Shown: positions 26,482 through 39,598, counted from the stretch's first letter. The stretch: 64,000 nucleotides of DNA from Macrobrachium rosenbergii (GCF_040412425.1 NC_089777.1:34272537-34336536); one strand, 5' to 3'. Notes: generated from the letters alone by a model not told the origin. Numbers and translations: made by a program.

Positions 26482-26486
<5 letters not shown>
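26093..26486. other. Non-coding stretch, nothing recognised
   Basis: No exon, RNA or element support. Confidence 0.55.
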
Positions 26487-26547
<61 letters not shown>

Positions 26548-26569
26548 ATATATATATATATATATATAC

Positions 26570-26642
<73 letters not shown>
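26487..26642. repeat. Interrupted (AT)n array
   Basis: About 78 AT units with ATCTAT and ATACATTATA breaks. Confidence 0.95.
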
Positions 26643-26647
<5 letters not shown>

Positions 26648-26892
26648 TAAGGACGAGACAAGCAGCAGAGTACGATAGGCGTGGCGATAACGTAGAAGGT
26701 TCCCTCGGCGACAGGACCGATAGTTAATAACAAATATGAGCTGGGTGTGGCACCTGCCAATATCTATGACAGTCTGTCTGTGCGTGTGCGCGCGCGCGTG
26801 TGCATTAAATAATACTAAACCCCCTCCCCCCTAGGACAGTCATAATTAACATGATATGGCACTTGTAACTATAGTGACTATGCCACTGGATA

Positions 26893-26894
<2 letters not shown>

Positions 26895-26929
<35 letters not shown>
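26895..26929. repeat. (TC)n microsatellite
   Basis: About 17 TC units; a GCGCGC/GTGTG cluster lies upstream at 26778-26802. Confidence 0.95.
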
Positions 26930-26932
<3 letters not shown>

Positions 26933-27095
26933 AAGATAATACTTCAGGATGGAAGGAGGGACATTTGAGCACCATCATCCTCTTCTGGATGATTCTTCGC
27001 AGATCAGGAGGGGATTGGATGACCAGTGTAAAGCTGATCTGAAATACTTTTTGCCTTTGTCGTTCATGAAAAATAACACTTAAAATAAATTTGTT

Positions 27096-27146
27096 TCCTG
27101 GACCGAACTTGTGGGTCAAGATCAAATTACCATCAAATTATTATTA

Positions 27147-27199
<53 letters not shown>

Positions 27200-27427
27200 G
27201 CTAAAAGAATCACAATTTCGTGAAAAAATCTGTGCAATAAAAATCCACAATTATATAGTAAATATATTACTATGTAAAATAAACAAGGCACTTTCGAACA
27301 CTTGAACGATGTTCCTCATCAGTGCTAACGTTAGCAGTGGTGAGGAACACCGTTCAGGTGTTCGAAAGTCTTTGTTTATTTTACACAGTAATATATTTAC
27401 TATATAATTGTGGATTTTTATTAAACA

Positions 27428-27483
<56 letters not shown>

Positions 27484-27551
27484 TTTAAAATATAATCATT
27501 CTTTTCTGGACCTTCCTTATGGGTCAAGATCACATTACCATCAAATTATTA

Positions 27552-27603
<52 letters not shown>

Positions 27604-27660
27604 TTTAAAAATAATTCTTTTCTGGGCCTTCCTTGTGGGTCAAGATCAAATTACCATCAA

Positions 27661-27706
<46 letters not shown>
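27096..27706. repeat. Array-plus-spacer repeat with (ATT)n, interrupted by a palindromic element
   Basis: The phrase GTGGGTCAAGATCAAATTAC followed by CATCAAATTATT precedes (ATT)n arrays at 27138-27200, 27545-27600 and 27660-27706 (ATGGGTCAAGATCACATTAC in the middle copy). An additional array lies at 27429-27480. The palindromic element at 27201-27431 sits between the first and second arrays. Confidence 0.9.
27201..27431. mobile_element. Palindromic MITE-like element K, copy 1
   Basis: Almost perfect palindrome at 27236-27422 with arms of about 92 bases (AATAAAAATCCACAATTATA at one end, its complement at the other). It is centred on GCTAACGTTAGC at about 27330. The left flank 27201-27235 (CTAAAAGAATCACAATTTCG) is shared, inverted, with the right flank of copy 2. 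Both ends abut (ATT)n. Non-coding. It resembles a foldback or long-TIR MITE; no transposase partner is present. Confidence 0.82.
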
Positions 27707-27711
<5 letters not shown>

Positions 27712-27841
27712 TTTCTTGCATTAAAAGAACAGCATTATGAGGACAATTCAGATTAGTTTGACAAACAATTATACCAAGAACGAAGAGGGCCATCTTTAAC
27801 TTCCTGAGCTACAGCTCACGCAGTACAGAAGGCTTGTGCTT

Positions 27842-27843
<2 letters not shown>

Positions 27844-27912
<69 letters not shown>
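27844..27912. repeat. (GA)n microsatellite
   Basis: About 34 GA units. Confidence 0.97.
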
Positions 27913-27914
<2 letters not shown>

Positions 27915-28084
27915 CATTAGTCATTTCAATCTTCCAACCTTTAATGACTGAAGCAGTTTAAGGTTACTCGGGGCTCGGTCTAATGATCCCAGTGACTACT
28001 GGGGCTTCTCACTTATCACTGGATCACGATGATTTCCATCCGATGACTCGGGTTGTTAGGGTGGGCATTTGCTTGGCTTCTGGT

Positions 28085-28225
28085 GGGTATTATTTACAAC
28101 TTGCAGGGCCTCATCCTGAGGTTGGTTTTTATGCGGTCTTCCATTTCCTCATATTGGGGTTCTGAATGAGTCTTCGTATGCGTGTCCGTAAGGGCTGTTC
28201 ATTCTTTCAGATTTACGCTTCAAGG

Positions 28226-28261
<36 letters not shown>

Positions 28262-28310
28262 TTCATCTCTTTTCCCCATTTTATATTTTTCATAGGATCC
28301 ATTTTAATCC

Positions 28311-28380
<70 letters not shown>

Positions 28381-28510
28381 GATCAAAGTAATCTGTCAGG
28401 TTAGCTTCTAAGCAGTCTTACATTTCCTCAAATTGGAGTTTTGAGTGAGTCTTCATATGTACGTTTGTAAGGGTTGTTCATTCTTTCAAATACACATACG
28501 CTCTAGGAAA

Positions 28511-28565
<55 letters not shown>

Positions 28566-28628
28566 TTCCCAGCCATGATCAAAGTAATTTCTCTGTTGTT
28601 CATTCTTTCACACACACATACGCTTCAT

Positions 28629-28671
<43 letters not shown>

Positions 28672-28700
28672 TTCCCAGCCATGATCAAAGTAATTTCTCT
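28085..28700. repeat. Array-plus-spacer repeat, family 4
   Basis: (TC)n runs at 28229-28257, 28313-28379, 28510-28563 and 28633-28669. Spacers share GAGTCTTCRTATG, AAGGGYTGTTCATTCTTTCA, ACGCTYYA(R)GAA and TTCCCAGCCATGATCAAAGT in different subsets, showing stepwise partial duplication. Confidence 0.85.
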
Positions 28701-29160
28701 ATCTTGTCTTAAGTCCTTTATCTCGATAGGAAGGATATAAGTGGGACCTCGCCCCCACCAAAAAAAAAAAAAAAAGTAACAGACCCTAATTCTGACAAAT
28801 CTCTATGCCGCGATTACCACTGCCAGTGAATCTGTCCTGCTCGGGCATTTAACATTCGTCTAATCAGCAGCTACGTAAAGAGAAGAAGAAGGAAACAAAG
28901 ATGAAAAGAGGGAAGGCTGGGAGGAAGGAAGGGAAGACATGAGGTAAAGGGAAAACACTGAGGTAAACAGGCAAAGGGAAGATAAGGGAATGGAGAAAAT
29001 ACTGAAAACAGAGAAAAAGGGGAAAGAAAGAGTAAATGTTGGAAGGAACAAAGAGAAGAAAGAGTGGAGAAACAGCGACATCAAAATCTGAAATGGATGA
29101 GGACATTGCAAGCAAATGGGATTAAAGGGGATAATTGCATAAAGAGTCATTCATCATTCT
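28701..29160. other. Non-coding stretch
   Basis: An A16 run lies at about 28760-28776. 28870-29060 is purine-rich on the plus strand (GGAAGGGAAG words). No exon supported. Confidence 0.5.
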
Positions 29161-29162
29161 AA

Positions 29163-29194
<32 letters not shown>
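29161..29194. repeat. (AAT)n microsatellite
   Basis: About 11 AAT units. Confidence 0.95.
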
Positions 29195-29196
<2 letters not shown>

Positions 29197-29487
29197 TCTG
29201 CTATCAATACGGCACAGAAATTATGATTTTTCCAGTTTTGAAGAATATCTTCGAACGATATTTTTCACACTCGGCGATACAAAATTTTGGTCATCAAGAA
29301 ACGTCAATGACAAATTTATTCTTCAAAAGATAATCAACGCATTTCACAATTGGAAAAACATTGTGAAAGGTTAAAAGGTAAAATGTTCAATTCTCACTGA
29401 CAATATGATCTTCAGTAACTATAGGATATATTCGTCGCATCTCATATTCCCAGGTGCTGGACATTCCGAAATTTCAAAAAATAAATG

Positions 29488-29676
29488 TTCAGTTTTTATA
29501 TACAAAATCATATTCAATGCTCAGACGAAATCTTCAATTTGCAAAAAATAATTTTCACCCCTCTGAAAAATATTTTTTTCAGTTATTATATACAAAAAAT
29601 GATAGTCCATGTTTAGACGAAATCTTAAATTTGCAAAAAACAGCCTTCAGTCCTCTAAAAATATTTCTCGCATTTC
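29488..29676. repeat. 90-bp tandem duplication
   Basis: Units start at 29488 and 29578 with TTCAGTTWTTATATACAAAA. They share AGACGAAATCTTMAATTTGC and CCTCTRAAAAATATTT. Confidence 0.85.
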
Positions 29677-29965
29677 ACAATCCAATGTTTCGGGCACCTA
29701 CGAAACCTAATGCCAAAGCCAAAACAATAACAACCTCAAAAAGTCAACGACTTTGTTTACAAATTGCGGAGCGTCCGTGCGTGTGACAGACCGAAGTGTG
29801 ACACCTCCAAGGGGAATTCCTTTCCGAAAAAAACCGCAATGAATGCGGAAATAGCTAAGGCAGAGTGACACCGCCTTTAGACGATGGCAGGAGTCCTGTG
29901 ACAGATGGGAATGAAGATATTCTGATCTGCTGGGACCAGTAAGTAAGCCATGTTTCCTATACAGT

Positions 29966-30180
29966 ACAGCGCGTTTTCTCATTACGTTCGGTTACTTCCT
30001 AAGCTTCTGAAAACTCCGTTTTACTTCAGAGTTCAGCTGATTTCAAGTATTCACACAAAACCGTATTTTCTCACGAAGTTGAATCCATTTCAAATTTCTT
30101 GCGATATACTGTTTTCTCAATATGTTTACTTCAAGCTTCTGTAAACTAGTATTTTATCAGTCAAGTTCATTTGTTGAATC
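29966..30180. repeat. Diverged tandem duplication
   Basis: GTTTTCTCATTACG...TACTTCCTAAGCTTCTGAAAACT near 29968 is repeated as GTTTTCTCAATATG...TACTTCAAGCTTCTGTAAACT near 30110, with a partial middle copy at 30063. Confidence 0.6.
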
Positions 30181-30390
30181 TCTCAGAACACAGATTTTCC
30201 TCAAGTGTTACTGAAAAGCTTTTTAATTCATTTAAATTAGCAATTTTCCTACAACAGTAATACCAAAAAAATTAGACAAAGGACCTACAAAAATTCACAA
30301 AGATGATCATCTCGAAAAATCCAATCTTATTTATTACACAACAACTCAATAATACCACCTCAATAATACCAAAACTTTTATCAATAATAT

Positions 30391-30392
<2 letters not shown>
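30181..30392. other. Non-coding stretch, nothing recognised
   Basis: AT-rich; nothing supported. Confidence 0.55.

Positions 30393-30475
<83 letters not shown>
30393..30475. repeat. (AT)n microsatellite
   Basis: About 41 AT units. Confidence 0.97.
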
Positions 30476-30482
<7 letters not shown>

Positions 30483-30769
30483 AAAGCTTGGTATTAAAAT
30501 ATTAAAAATAAAAACAAATTTTCGCGCATCTGAATAAAAAGCAAAAAGTAAATAAGAAGAAATATAACGAAAACAAAACGAGAAATGCAAAAAAAATCTT
30601 TTTAAATAATGCGTTCAAAAGGAAAAACTGAATTAATAAGATAAACAGCACCATAAAATACAAGACCCCATTCCATGAAGATGCGGTCATAATCAAATAG
30701 ATATAAGAAACTTCCATTTATAAATACGTTAATTAAAAGACCATCAAATACGTCATTCGTCAAAGTTGA

Positions 30770-30870
30770 GAGAGAGAGAGAGAGAGGGAGAGAGAGAGCG
30801 CTGCAGCAGCACCATGTCACGACTAATACCCTCTTGTCATTGCTGCTTTAAGGAGTTAATTTTTCACGTA

Positions 30871-30934
<64 letters not shown>
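30770..30934. repeat. (AG)n and (TC)n arrays facing each other
   Basis: AG run at 30770-30798 and TC run at 30872-30934 are complementary. They could pair across the 73-base spacer. Confidence 0.92.
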
Positions 30935-30937
<3 letters not shown>

Positions 30938-31220
30938 CATGACCCCGTGAAGTTCCTGTAGATTTACACTTCCCATGAACACTTAAACCAGATGACATGA
31001 GGCAAAAGACAGTGGGGAAAAAAAGACAAAACGAACAAAACTCGCAACACACATACACACACACACACACAAAACTGAATTCACTCTTCTATCGACAATC
31101 ATTGACTGAAATGACTGGACCGAAGCTACAAAAGTATTCTCATTACAGTGACAGTTGTCCCATGAAATGGGTAAACTTTTCAGATAAATAAATAAATAAA
31201 TGAGGACCTTTACCATGACT

Positions 31221-31724
<504 letters not shown>

Positions 31725-31742
31725 TCCAACCGTAGTCACTGG

Positions 31743-32012
31743 ATGGATGGGTGGAACTCTCGGTAAGCACGCTGTTGGCCCAGCGCTCGACTCTCCGACC
31801 GGCCAATGAAGAATTAGAGGAATTTATTTCTGGTGATAGAAATTCATTTCTCGTCATAATGTGGTTCGGATTCCACAATAAGCTATAGGTTCCGTTGCTA
31901 GGTAACCAGTTGGTTCTTAGCCACGTAAAATAAATCTAATCCTTCGGCCAGCCCTAGGAGAGCTGTTAATCAGCTCAGTGGTCTGGTTAACCTAAGATAT
32001 ACTTTTAACTTT
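31743..32012 (+). mobile_element. tRNA-derived SINE, copy 2 (complete, 18-bp target duplication)
   Basis: Flanked by an exact 18-base direct repeat, TCCAACCGTAGTCACTGG, at 31725-31742 and 32013-32030. The element carries a tRNA-like head (box B-like CGCTCGACTCTCC) and the common body. Its full 3' part (CTAATCCTTCGG, AGAGCTGTTAATCAGCTCAG, GGTCTGGTTAA) ends in a T/A-rich tail. The TSD shows LINE-type target-primed retroposition. Confidence 0.95.
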
Positions 32013-32030
32013 TCCAACCGTAGTCACTGG

Positions 32031-33403
32031 CTTAGCTCCCTAGCCGTGCGACGCAATGGACCTCTGTGAAAATTCCGCCACTCATGCCTTTACTCTGCTT
32101 TAACTTCCACAAATCTCCACTTGTGTATTTTCTGTGTTCACTTCCACAAACCTCCACTCATCTCCAGCTTCTGGTCTCAAGTTCTCAACCAAGTAGGTCT
32201 GGATTTTCCAACTTTTCTGGTCTCAACAGGAGCCCATCTTCATGACATCACGTAATGCGCCCCCGCCCCGGAGTGGTGCGAGAGTCATGTCCAAGCCTTC
32301 CCCATTTCCCTATGTTATCCCACCATCCGACTGATTCCTCATATTCTTCCTATGCTTTTTTTTTTTCTCAAATCGATAAAAAATCTTATATTTACTGGGG
32401 TTTCATTGCTCTCGTATGATATTTTAGTTAATACGGTTTCCAGATCTTATTCTGCGTGCCCTGTATTTGATTTGCTTTTAAAAGCTTTTATTAAATTCCA
32501 GCTCAAGTGAAACTGTAGTGAATATCATTGTTCAAAAACATTAGAAGATTCAAACTAATCATTCCTTTTCATCCACTGTTACTTCATCCCTATATATACT
32601 GTTCTTATTGTTTCTGTTCTCCTTAGATATACAGTATTTTGAGCGCTATTTCTCTATAAATATGATGCACTATTAAAAACATTTGTTGATCTAGTTGTGT
32701 TTTTCTGATTAAAATAGCATATTCTAAGTTAGTCCAATTGAAAAACACTACTCCAATCTAATCCTCCTCTTCCCACATAGGTGGCATAACGTTTCCCAGA
32801 ACCCCACTTTTTTTACTGCAAATTCACCCGAGACTCCATCAGCATTTCCTTTGCATCTGCTTCGTTCATGGATAATTTCTCTCAGCTTTACATATATAAT
32901 GGGAATACTGTACTACAGTGACGTAAGATCCTCCACAATATTGTTCTGTGGACACTGTAAAATTACTTATCGTGATTAACTAAAGCCGTCAGAAGGGGAT
33001 TTCTAAATTCCATCACAAGGTTTATTTACTCATTCCACATCCTATACAGAAGTCCATTTGGTATGCAAGGTGTCACTTAAGTTTCGTTTCAGCTAAACTC
33101 ATTGGCAGCGATACCATCACAGAACATTGTTTTCCATCTGCTGGTTTCACTGTCAATGCTCCCGTTTCAAAACCTGTGAATTCATTCGTAAGCATATTCA
33201 GGTGTTTTCAGCTTCTCGTATATCATTCAATTTATCTCCTCGTGTCTCTAGCGTTGGGGTGTTATTAATGTGCCGTCTCTAACTTTGACAGGCATTTGCA
33301 TCTTTTTATTTTCAACCATGGATATTTCATCAATAATTCTGTGGACTACCCTGACACCAATACCACTCTCCTATCTTCTCTGGTGCCGCTTCAGCTTTAC
33401 ATT
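32031..33403. other. Non-coding stretch, nothing recognised
   Basis: Pyrimidine-rich to about 32300 with small repeated phrases (ACTTCCACAAAYCTCCACT at 32105 and 32142). No supported exon. Confidence 0.5.
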
Positions 33404-33521
33404 CTAGACTTGAGTACTTAGCAAGTCACACCTTGCATCCATCACCTCTCCGTATATTTCTGTAGGTACCTTGAAACGCAATCACAAAAGTATTCTTTTA
33501 CTGTACCTCTCTCCACCTGTG

Positions 33522-33594
<73 letters not shown>

Positions 33595-33715
33595 AAAAGT
33601 GACAAATAATGTGATACTTAGCAAGTTATACCTTGCATCCATCACCTCCCTGTATTTTTCTGTAAGTCACCTTGTAACGCAATCACAATAGCATTCTTTT
33701 AGTATACCTGTAGGC

Positions 33716-33777
<62 letters not shown>

Positions 33778-33805
33778 AAAAGTGAGAAATAATGTGATAC
33801 TCAGA
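33404..33805. repeat. Array-plus-spacer repeat, family 5 (two units)
   Basis: (GA)n at 33524-33590 and 33717-33773. Before each lies TACTTAGCAAGTYAYACCTTG and AACGCAATCACAA; after each lies GTTTGAAAAGTGASAAATAA. The unit of about 193 bases is duplicated. Confidence 0.92.
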
Positions 33806-34815
33806 TATAGACATGTCATAAGTACGATGATACATCACGACTTACATAGCATGATATATAAATTATATAAGTATCTCTCCCATTACATCACACATCTTAA
33901 ATATTACAAAACAGAGAAGCCCACAATATAAATACCCATAAATGTACACCTACAGAATACTAGATCTAATTTAACTATGGACGACCATCAGTCTACTTTC
34001 TCAATGTCAAATCCACATTTTCAAAAGTTAGCTGAATGTTTAACACATGTTCATAAAATCAAACGACCAAGGTGATATTTACGACTAAAAAGATGAGGTA
34101 CATTTGTGATGTAAACTTTAAGGTTTAAATAGGAATACTGTGACGGTTATATCGGAACTTCCGCCTTCGTTATCACCAATAACACGAGTTAGTTCACAAG
34201 GCAAACAGAAAAACTAAAGAAAAAACTAAAGACCTCCTCCATATCTTGTCGGTATGGGACTAAATATAAATAAATATTATTTCTAGGCAGCTTACTTATC
34301 CCACGCCTCAAATTTCCCGGAACTCTGACCTTTAAATATATAAGAAGCTCATTAACCGTTGATCTTAATTACTGGGATTTTTCTGGCGTCATAAGGCGTA
34401 GATCTTAAAAACTAAACGTAGCTTGGTGTACGTACTCTCAATGCCTGGAGAAATTCAAATATTTACTTGATATAAACGCTGCATATAATCGCAGGTATCA
34501 ACGATGAACGCAATGCTGACAGATTCTCTACAGATTTTATATAAAAAATATCGAAGACGTTACTTCCATTTCACATTATCATTTCTGCGTAAACAGTATA
34601 CTGTACAACGTTTCAAACAGTAACAATCATTTCTCAGCCAACGGGCACATGTACTCTTACACACATTTGTGTTTTATATACAAAAAACACAAAGCATATT
34701 ATAAGCGATCTGGTTAAAGTTGCTTATAACCAAAAATTAGGTGGTCGCTTCGTCAGCGAAATTAAGCGCTGTTGGATCTGTTGTGAACCAAAAGGCTAAC
34801 ACCTTCTAGAACTAT

Positions 34816-34819
<4 letters not shown>
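33806..34819. other. Non-coding stretch, nothing recognised
   Basis: AT-rich intron-like DNA; no exon supported. Confidence 0.55.
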
Positions 34820-34892
<73 letters not shown>

Positions 34893-34901
34893 TGATGATG
34901 G

Positions 34902-34989
<88 letters not shown>
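34820..34989. repeat. (GA)n, (ATG)4 and (AT)n arrays
   Basis: GA run 34820-34888, a short ATGATGATGATGG bridge, then AT run 34908-34989. This is the one place where AG precedes AT on the plus strand, and the arrays do not abut. Confidence 0.95.
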
Positions 34990-34992
<3 letters not shown>

Positions 34993-35190
34993 ATAAAAAA
35001 ATCCAAAGAAAAATCTACGAAGGAAAGGAAACACTGGAGTGGAGTGCTGCGAGGCCTTCCGACACTTACGTCCTTTACTTAGCAGTCTGCTAAGTGAAGG
35101 ACTCCAGTGTTTCCGTTTCCTTCGTGGATTTTATCTTTATTTATATATTCATCACGTTCCATATTTTCGTGATTCAGTTATACATATAAA
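34990..35190. mobile_element. Foldback element P, copy 2
   Basis: Arms at about 35007-35040 and 35101-35131 (AATCTACGAAGGAAAGG against its complement, few mismatches). The outer block 35132-35190 (CATCACGTTCCATATTTTCG) matches copy 1 at 6176-6226 in inverse orientation. The loop carries the same GCTAAGTAAAGGACG text as copy 1, inverted. Confidence 0.8.
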
Positions 35191-35725
35191 TAATATATAT
35201 ATATTTATATATGTACATTTATATACATATTTATATATACACATATATCTATATATAGTATGCGCTCGCGCGCGCATAAAACCATCATTTTCTATTTACC
35301 CCAACGACAGCCTTTCCCCTGATACATGGCGACAGTGTGTCACTCCACTGCCAGTTCAGCTTGTCCATCAAGCATTCAATCCGCCGTCATCCACCGACAC
35401 ACTGCTACTTCTTGCATAGCAGCCTCCTCCCAGGTGGTGACAGCTATTCTTCGTTATTCCATTTCAGTGAAGCGTCGTTTCAGTAGTAATAATGATAATA
35501 ATAATAATAACAATCAGAATCTGCACGGACAGTTTTAGATGATGGTAAACATTCCCCGAATAACAGCAGCTGACCATTAAAGATAAGCGTTGTTTTTTAT
35601 TTATTTCTCAACCTTCAGTATAATTCACATTACCCAGCCTTATCACTCGAGTTATCATCCTTCAGAGGATGAAAAAGTTTTTGTTGATACAAACTGGTAA
35701 CATCGTTACGCAAAAGAAAAGTTAT

Positions 35726-35726
<1 letters not shown>
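35191..35726. other. Non-coding stretch, nothing recognised
   Basis: TA-rich to 35265, a GCGCGC run at 35268, then mixed sequence without supported exons. Confidence 0.5.
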
Positions 35727-35815
<89 letters not shown>

Positions 35816-35817
35816 GC

Positions 35818-35856
<39 letters not shown>

Positions 35857-35858
35857 CT
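35727..35858. repeat. Interrupted (AT)n array
   Basis: AT run 35727-35809 and a second to 35858 after TTTATATGCATA; the TA-rich tail continues to 35900. Confidence 0.93.
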
Positions 35859-36223
35859 GTATATATACATACATACATATGTGTATATATACATATAAAT
35901 ACGCCACGACAATTTTTAAAAGCACCCACGGATTCATCACGATGCCATGATGCTCACACACAAAAATACACACGCCACCGGCCCCCGCCCCTCCCCCTTC
36001 TCTTTCCACCTCCTCCCAAACCACCCCCAAAAGGTAAAAATATCCGAATTTATCGACTCAATTCCCGTCGACACCCCTAAAATAATCGTGAACCGAAACA
36101 CAGGAAACATTATCTTAAAAAGCATATATATATATGTACAGAATGGTAAGTGATGCCAGGAGAGGGGGGGGGGGATGTCGATAGCTCGGAAAAGGTTCGA
36201 TAAGAAAGGCACTGACCTGAGGG

Positions 36224-36227
<4 letters not shown>

Positions 36228-36282
<55 letters not shown>
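36228..36282. repeat. (GT)n microsatellite
   Basis: About 27 GT units. A G10 run lies upstream at about 36165. Confidence 0.97.
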
Positions 36283-36286
<4 letters not shown>

Positions 36287-36363
36287 CGACAAGGGGACGC
36301 CATTACAGGTACAGATAAGTTCTATCACTACTCCTCGCGCACCCAAAAACACTGCCGAGATAG

Positions 36364-36369
<6 letters not shown>

Positions 36370-36404
<35 letters not shown>

Positions 36405-36473
36405 CGCACCTTTCTTCACCCCCTTCCGGTATCCATAGATATTATTCCATTAGTAATTTTTAAAATCAATTTC

Positions 36474-36507
<34 letters not shown>

Positions 36508-36614
36508 GCATCGTACCTGTCTTCACCACTTTCTGTATCCACTGATATTCTTCTGTTTGTAATTTTTAAAATTAATTTTATCCTCTCTCTCTCTCTCTCC
36601 CTCTCTCTCTCTCT

Positions 36615-36656
<42 letters not shown>
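36370..36656. repeat. Array-plus-spacer repeat, family 1 (inverted, three units)
   Basis: (TC)n runs at 36370-36400, 36477-36504 and 36582-36615, the last followed by (CA)n to 36656. Spacers (GCATCGYACCTKTCTTCACC, TATCCAYWGATATTMTTCY, AATTTTTAAAATYAATTT) are the reverse complement of the 13763-13836 family 1 spacer. Confidence 0.92.
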
Positions 36657-36657
<1 letters not shown>

Positions 36658-37761
36658 CAAAATAAACTGAAACCGTTGACAAGGGATCCAATATGCTTTT
36701 TTTTTCCAATAAAATATATTACTGTTCACTCACTCCTATTCCCTGTACACCTTCTCTCTCCTTACTTTTCACGTGTTACGTTTGTCTCTTGATTTAAAGG
36801 AATTTATTTTAAAATGTTCAAGGTTATATAGGTCATAAATTAGGCCTTCAATGGTGTTCAAGCAACTGGCAATGAATACATTGCCAAATAGAAATATTGA
36901 AACAATATCAAATGTTAGTAATATACATATAAAAAATATGCAACCAAATAAGGAATAACCATATATCTGAAGTAAATGACGCGTGCCCAAATGAATTATT
37001 GCGTTATGAACTGTAGTAAAATACTTATGACGATTACAGAGTAAGAAAACAACAATCGATTTTGTAATCAATCCATAAGTCTTGCGTGACGATTATTGGC
37101 GTTTGGAGTGACCATCAATAACTTGACATTTACTTCGGTTTTTTTATTCTACGCATGAGATCAGATAAAGCTAATGAGCTTCAATATAAAAGAAAGAAAA
37201 GGTAACCAGGGTAATACTTTGTAATAAGACTTAAGAAAAGAGACAATATTCGTCTGGCCCACAGTTATATTTTAATATTCAATATCCTGTTATGCTGGAT
37301 TCTATGTCGGTCACCTAATCACACAGATTAAAATAAAAAGATCGTTGAAACAATTATTTTATATCTTAAAAACAGAAACATTCTTTTGCAATACTTGAAA
37401 AAATTCTTTACAGGAAAATTTAAAAATCTGATAAAATACACTGAAAAGGCCAACAGTTCTCCGCTATCGATCTGAAAGCCGAAGAAACGCACCCCATCGG
37501 GAGAGATCAAAAGATCATCATCCAATGACCACGGCCAACATTCCTTTCCCTGGCAGCGTTCATAAAGGGGAGGCCTGTCGCACGAATCCCTTCAAGCTTC
37601 CCTCTAACATAAATGCCGACACATACCTCTGGGTCCTAAATTCCCAAATTCGCAGGGAAGACGAGTGGCATTTCACGCTCGAAGGTCCAACCCATTAATT
37701 CACCAACGGATGGACATAGGAAAATGGATTATAATGCACAATCGCGTAAAAGCAGACGACT

Positions 37762-37763
<2 letters not shown>
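36657..37763. other. Non-coding stretch, nothing recognised
   Basis: AT-rich; a GTATGT donor-like string on the minus strand near 37625 has no matching exon. Confidence 0.5.

Positions 37764-37817
<54 letters not shown>
37764..37817. repeat. (GA)n microsatellite
   Basis: About 27 GA units. Confidence 0.97.
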
Positions 37818-37820
<3 letters not shown>

Positions 37821-38608
37821 GGTTCTTAATAAATTTAGGAAGGCTTTGTTAAAAGCTGGACCCTGGCAAATTGGTGGAAAGAATCAAAGTCCTACAAATA
37901 TTGATAAGGGAGTAATTAGCGTCCACGATTGTTTACAATGTCATACAATGATAACATTTAAAAGCATAAATAATAATACTAGGAACATCACCACCAACTA
38001 CGGCTACTGCTACCACTCCTACCTGCCCCTTATAAACGGCAATAAATTTGAATAGCAACTATTGAACTTTTCTTTATTCACGAATGCTTATTCATCCCAA
38101 TTTTGAACACTGGTGCACGAATGAATGGATTCAATTTCTTTAGGTTTGATACTGTCTTTTTTTTTTTTTTACCTATATTCACCGAAAAGAGTTAATTCTT
38201 ATAAAAAATTTAACATGGAAATATTACAAGCTCACTGTTCCAGTGAGATACATTTTCCATGAAAAACCGCACTTGGAAAGTTTTATATGTGTAAATTTAA
38301 ATTTGAAGAACGAGGCTGAATCTCTAAGCATCTACTTCATTATCACAGTACTGTCATATTACTGGTAAACACAAACCGTTAAAAAGACGGTAATATAAGG
38401 GCGGATCAAGTCAGCAAGTCCTGACCCTAAGGACGTTAGGTACCGTCCCAAGTTTGGGTCACTGAATCATCTTTCTCCTTCCTGCAAACTTAGACAGAGG
38501 GGAGAGAATCTGCCCGGGCTGGACAACAGAAACTCTTAAGTGTAGAATTTATTTCTGGCAGAAGATCGTTTGTTACACACGAAATATACGTCACCAAGTA
38601 CGTACTGC

Positions 38609-38609
<1 letters not shown>
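37818..38609. other. Non-coding stretch with an isolated strong acceptor
   Basis: On the minus strand near 38482 a long pyrimidine tract ends in TTTGCAG. The following frame reads about 12 codons (KEKDDSVTQTWD) to a poor donor, GTACCT. Too weak to call an exon. Confidence 0.4.
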
Positions 38610-38681
<72 letters not shown>

Positions 38682-38904
38682 GTGTAATAAAAATCCACAA
38701 TTATATAGTAAATATATTACTATGTGAAATAAAAAAAAACTTTCGAACTCCTGAACGGTGTTGCTCGGCAGTGTTAACTTAAAAATAAAAAAAAAAACTT
38801 TAACACTGATGAGGAACACTGTTCATTTTACATAGTAATATATTTACTATATAACTGTGGATTTTTATTACACAGATTGTTTTTCACGAGACTGAATTTC
38901 TTAG

Positions 38905-38957
<53 letters not shown>
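38610..38957. repeat. (ATT)n arrays bounding element K copy 2
   Basis: ATT runs at 38610-38681 and about 38906-38957 directly abut the two ends of the palindromic element. Confidence 0.95.
38682..38907. mobile_element. Palindromic MITE-like element K, copy 2
   Basis: Arms AATAAAAATCCACAATTATA... at 38686 and the complement ending at 38869. The centre has diverged to A-rich text between GTGTTAA and TTAACAC. The right flank 38870-38907 (CACGAGACTGAATTTCTTAG) is the inverse of the left flank of copy 1. Bounded on both sides by (ATT)n, as in copy 1. Confidence 0.8.
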
Positions 38958-38958
<1 letters not shown>

Positions 38959-39596
38959 AAATAAACTCCATGTTTGGTTAAACTCAGCTCCCTTTAACTA
39001 TCTCATTAATGGTGAAAACAGCTCTGCCCAAGAGAGCCCAAAGCTCTCATCATATCTATTAATATACGTGGGTACGTATATCATGGCGTTTCAAGCACCG
39101 TTGCTGTTCTTTAAAATCGTCGGAATTATTAAAATCGGAAAAATTATATTACGAATGAAAATGAGGTTTTGAACGGTTGCGTAACTCCACTCCACAGTGT
39201 AATTATAATAGCAATAATTCTTATAACAGCAATTATTCATCTACAATAAAAATTTAATATCACCAATTAATATACGATGAAAACAACATGAGCATCTAAT
39301 GTCATCATAATTAGTCTTATTATGCAGTTCCAAATAAGTGAGCACATCAAGTTAATTACTGACCTCATTATTACTCTGCGATAAAACTGGCACCATACAA
39401 AAATCTAATTATGTCCAGGAATGACTCCACAACAGAAACCTAATAACCTGTGCTACTAAAGTGGTAGGTTTTAACACATTCTATAATATTTAACGGGTTA
39501 AATACACAACTCCAACGAGTTCGTTTCAAATATACTCACAAAATATTCTAAGTAATGACTGCGTGCGTACGTGTGCGCGTTTTGACATATATGCAT

Positions 39597-39598
<2 letters not shown>
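38958..39598. other. Non-coding stretch, nothing recognised
   Basis: AT-rich; nothing supported. Confidence 0.55.

Noticed and set aside
28760..28776. Poly-A tails at 28760 and 26075 as retroposon ends
   Set aside because: No repeated body, target duplication or known element precedes either run.
38445..38490. Minus-strand exon after a strong pyrimidine tract (KEKDDSVTQTWD)
   Set aside because: The donor is poor (GTACCT) and the frame closes straight after it.
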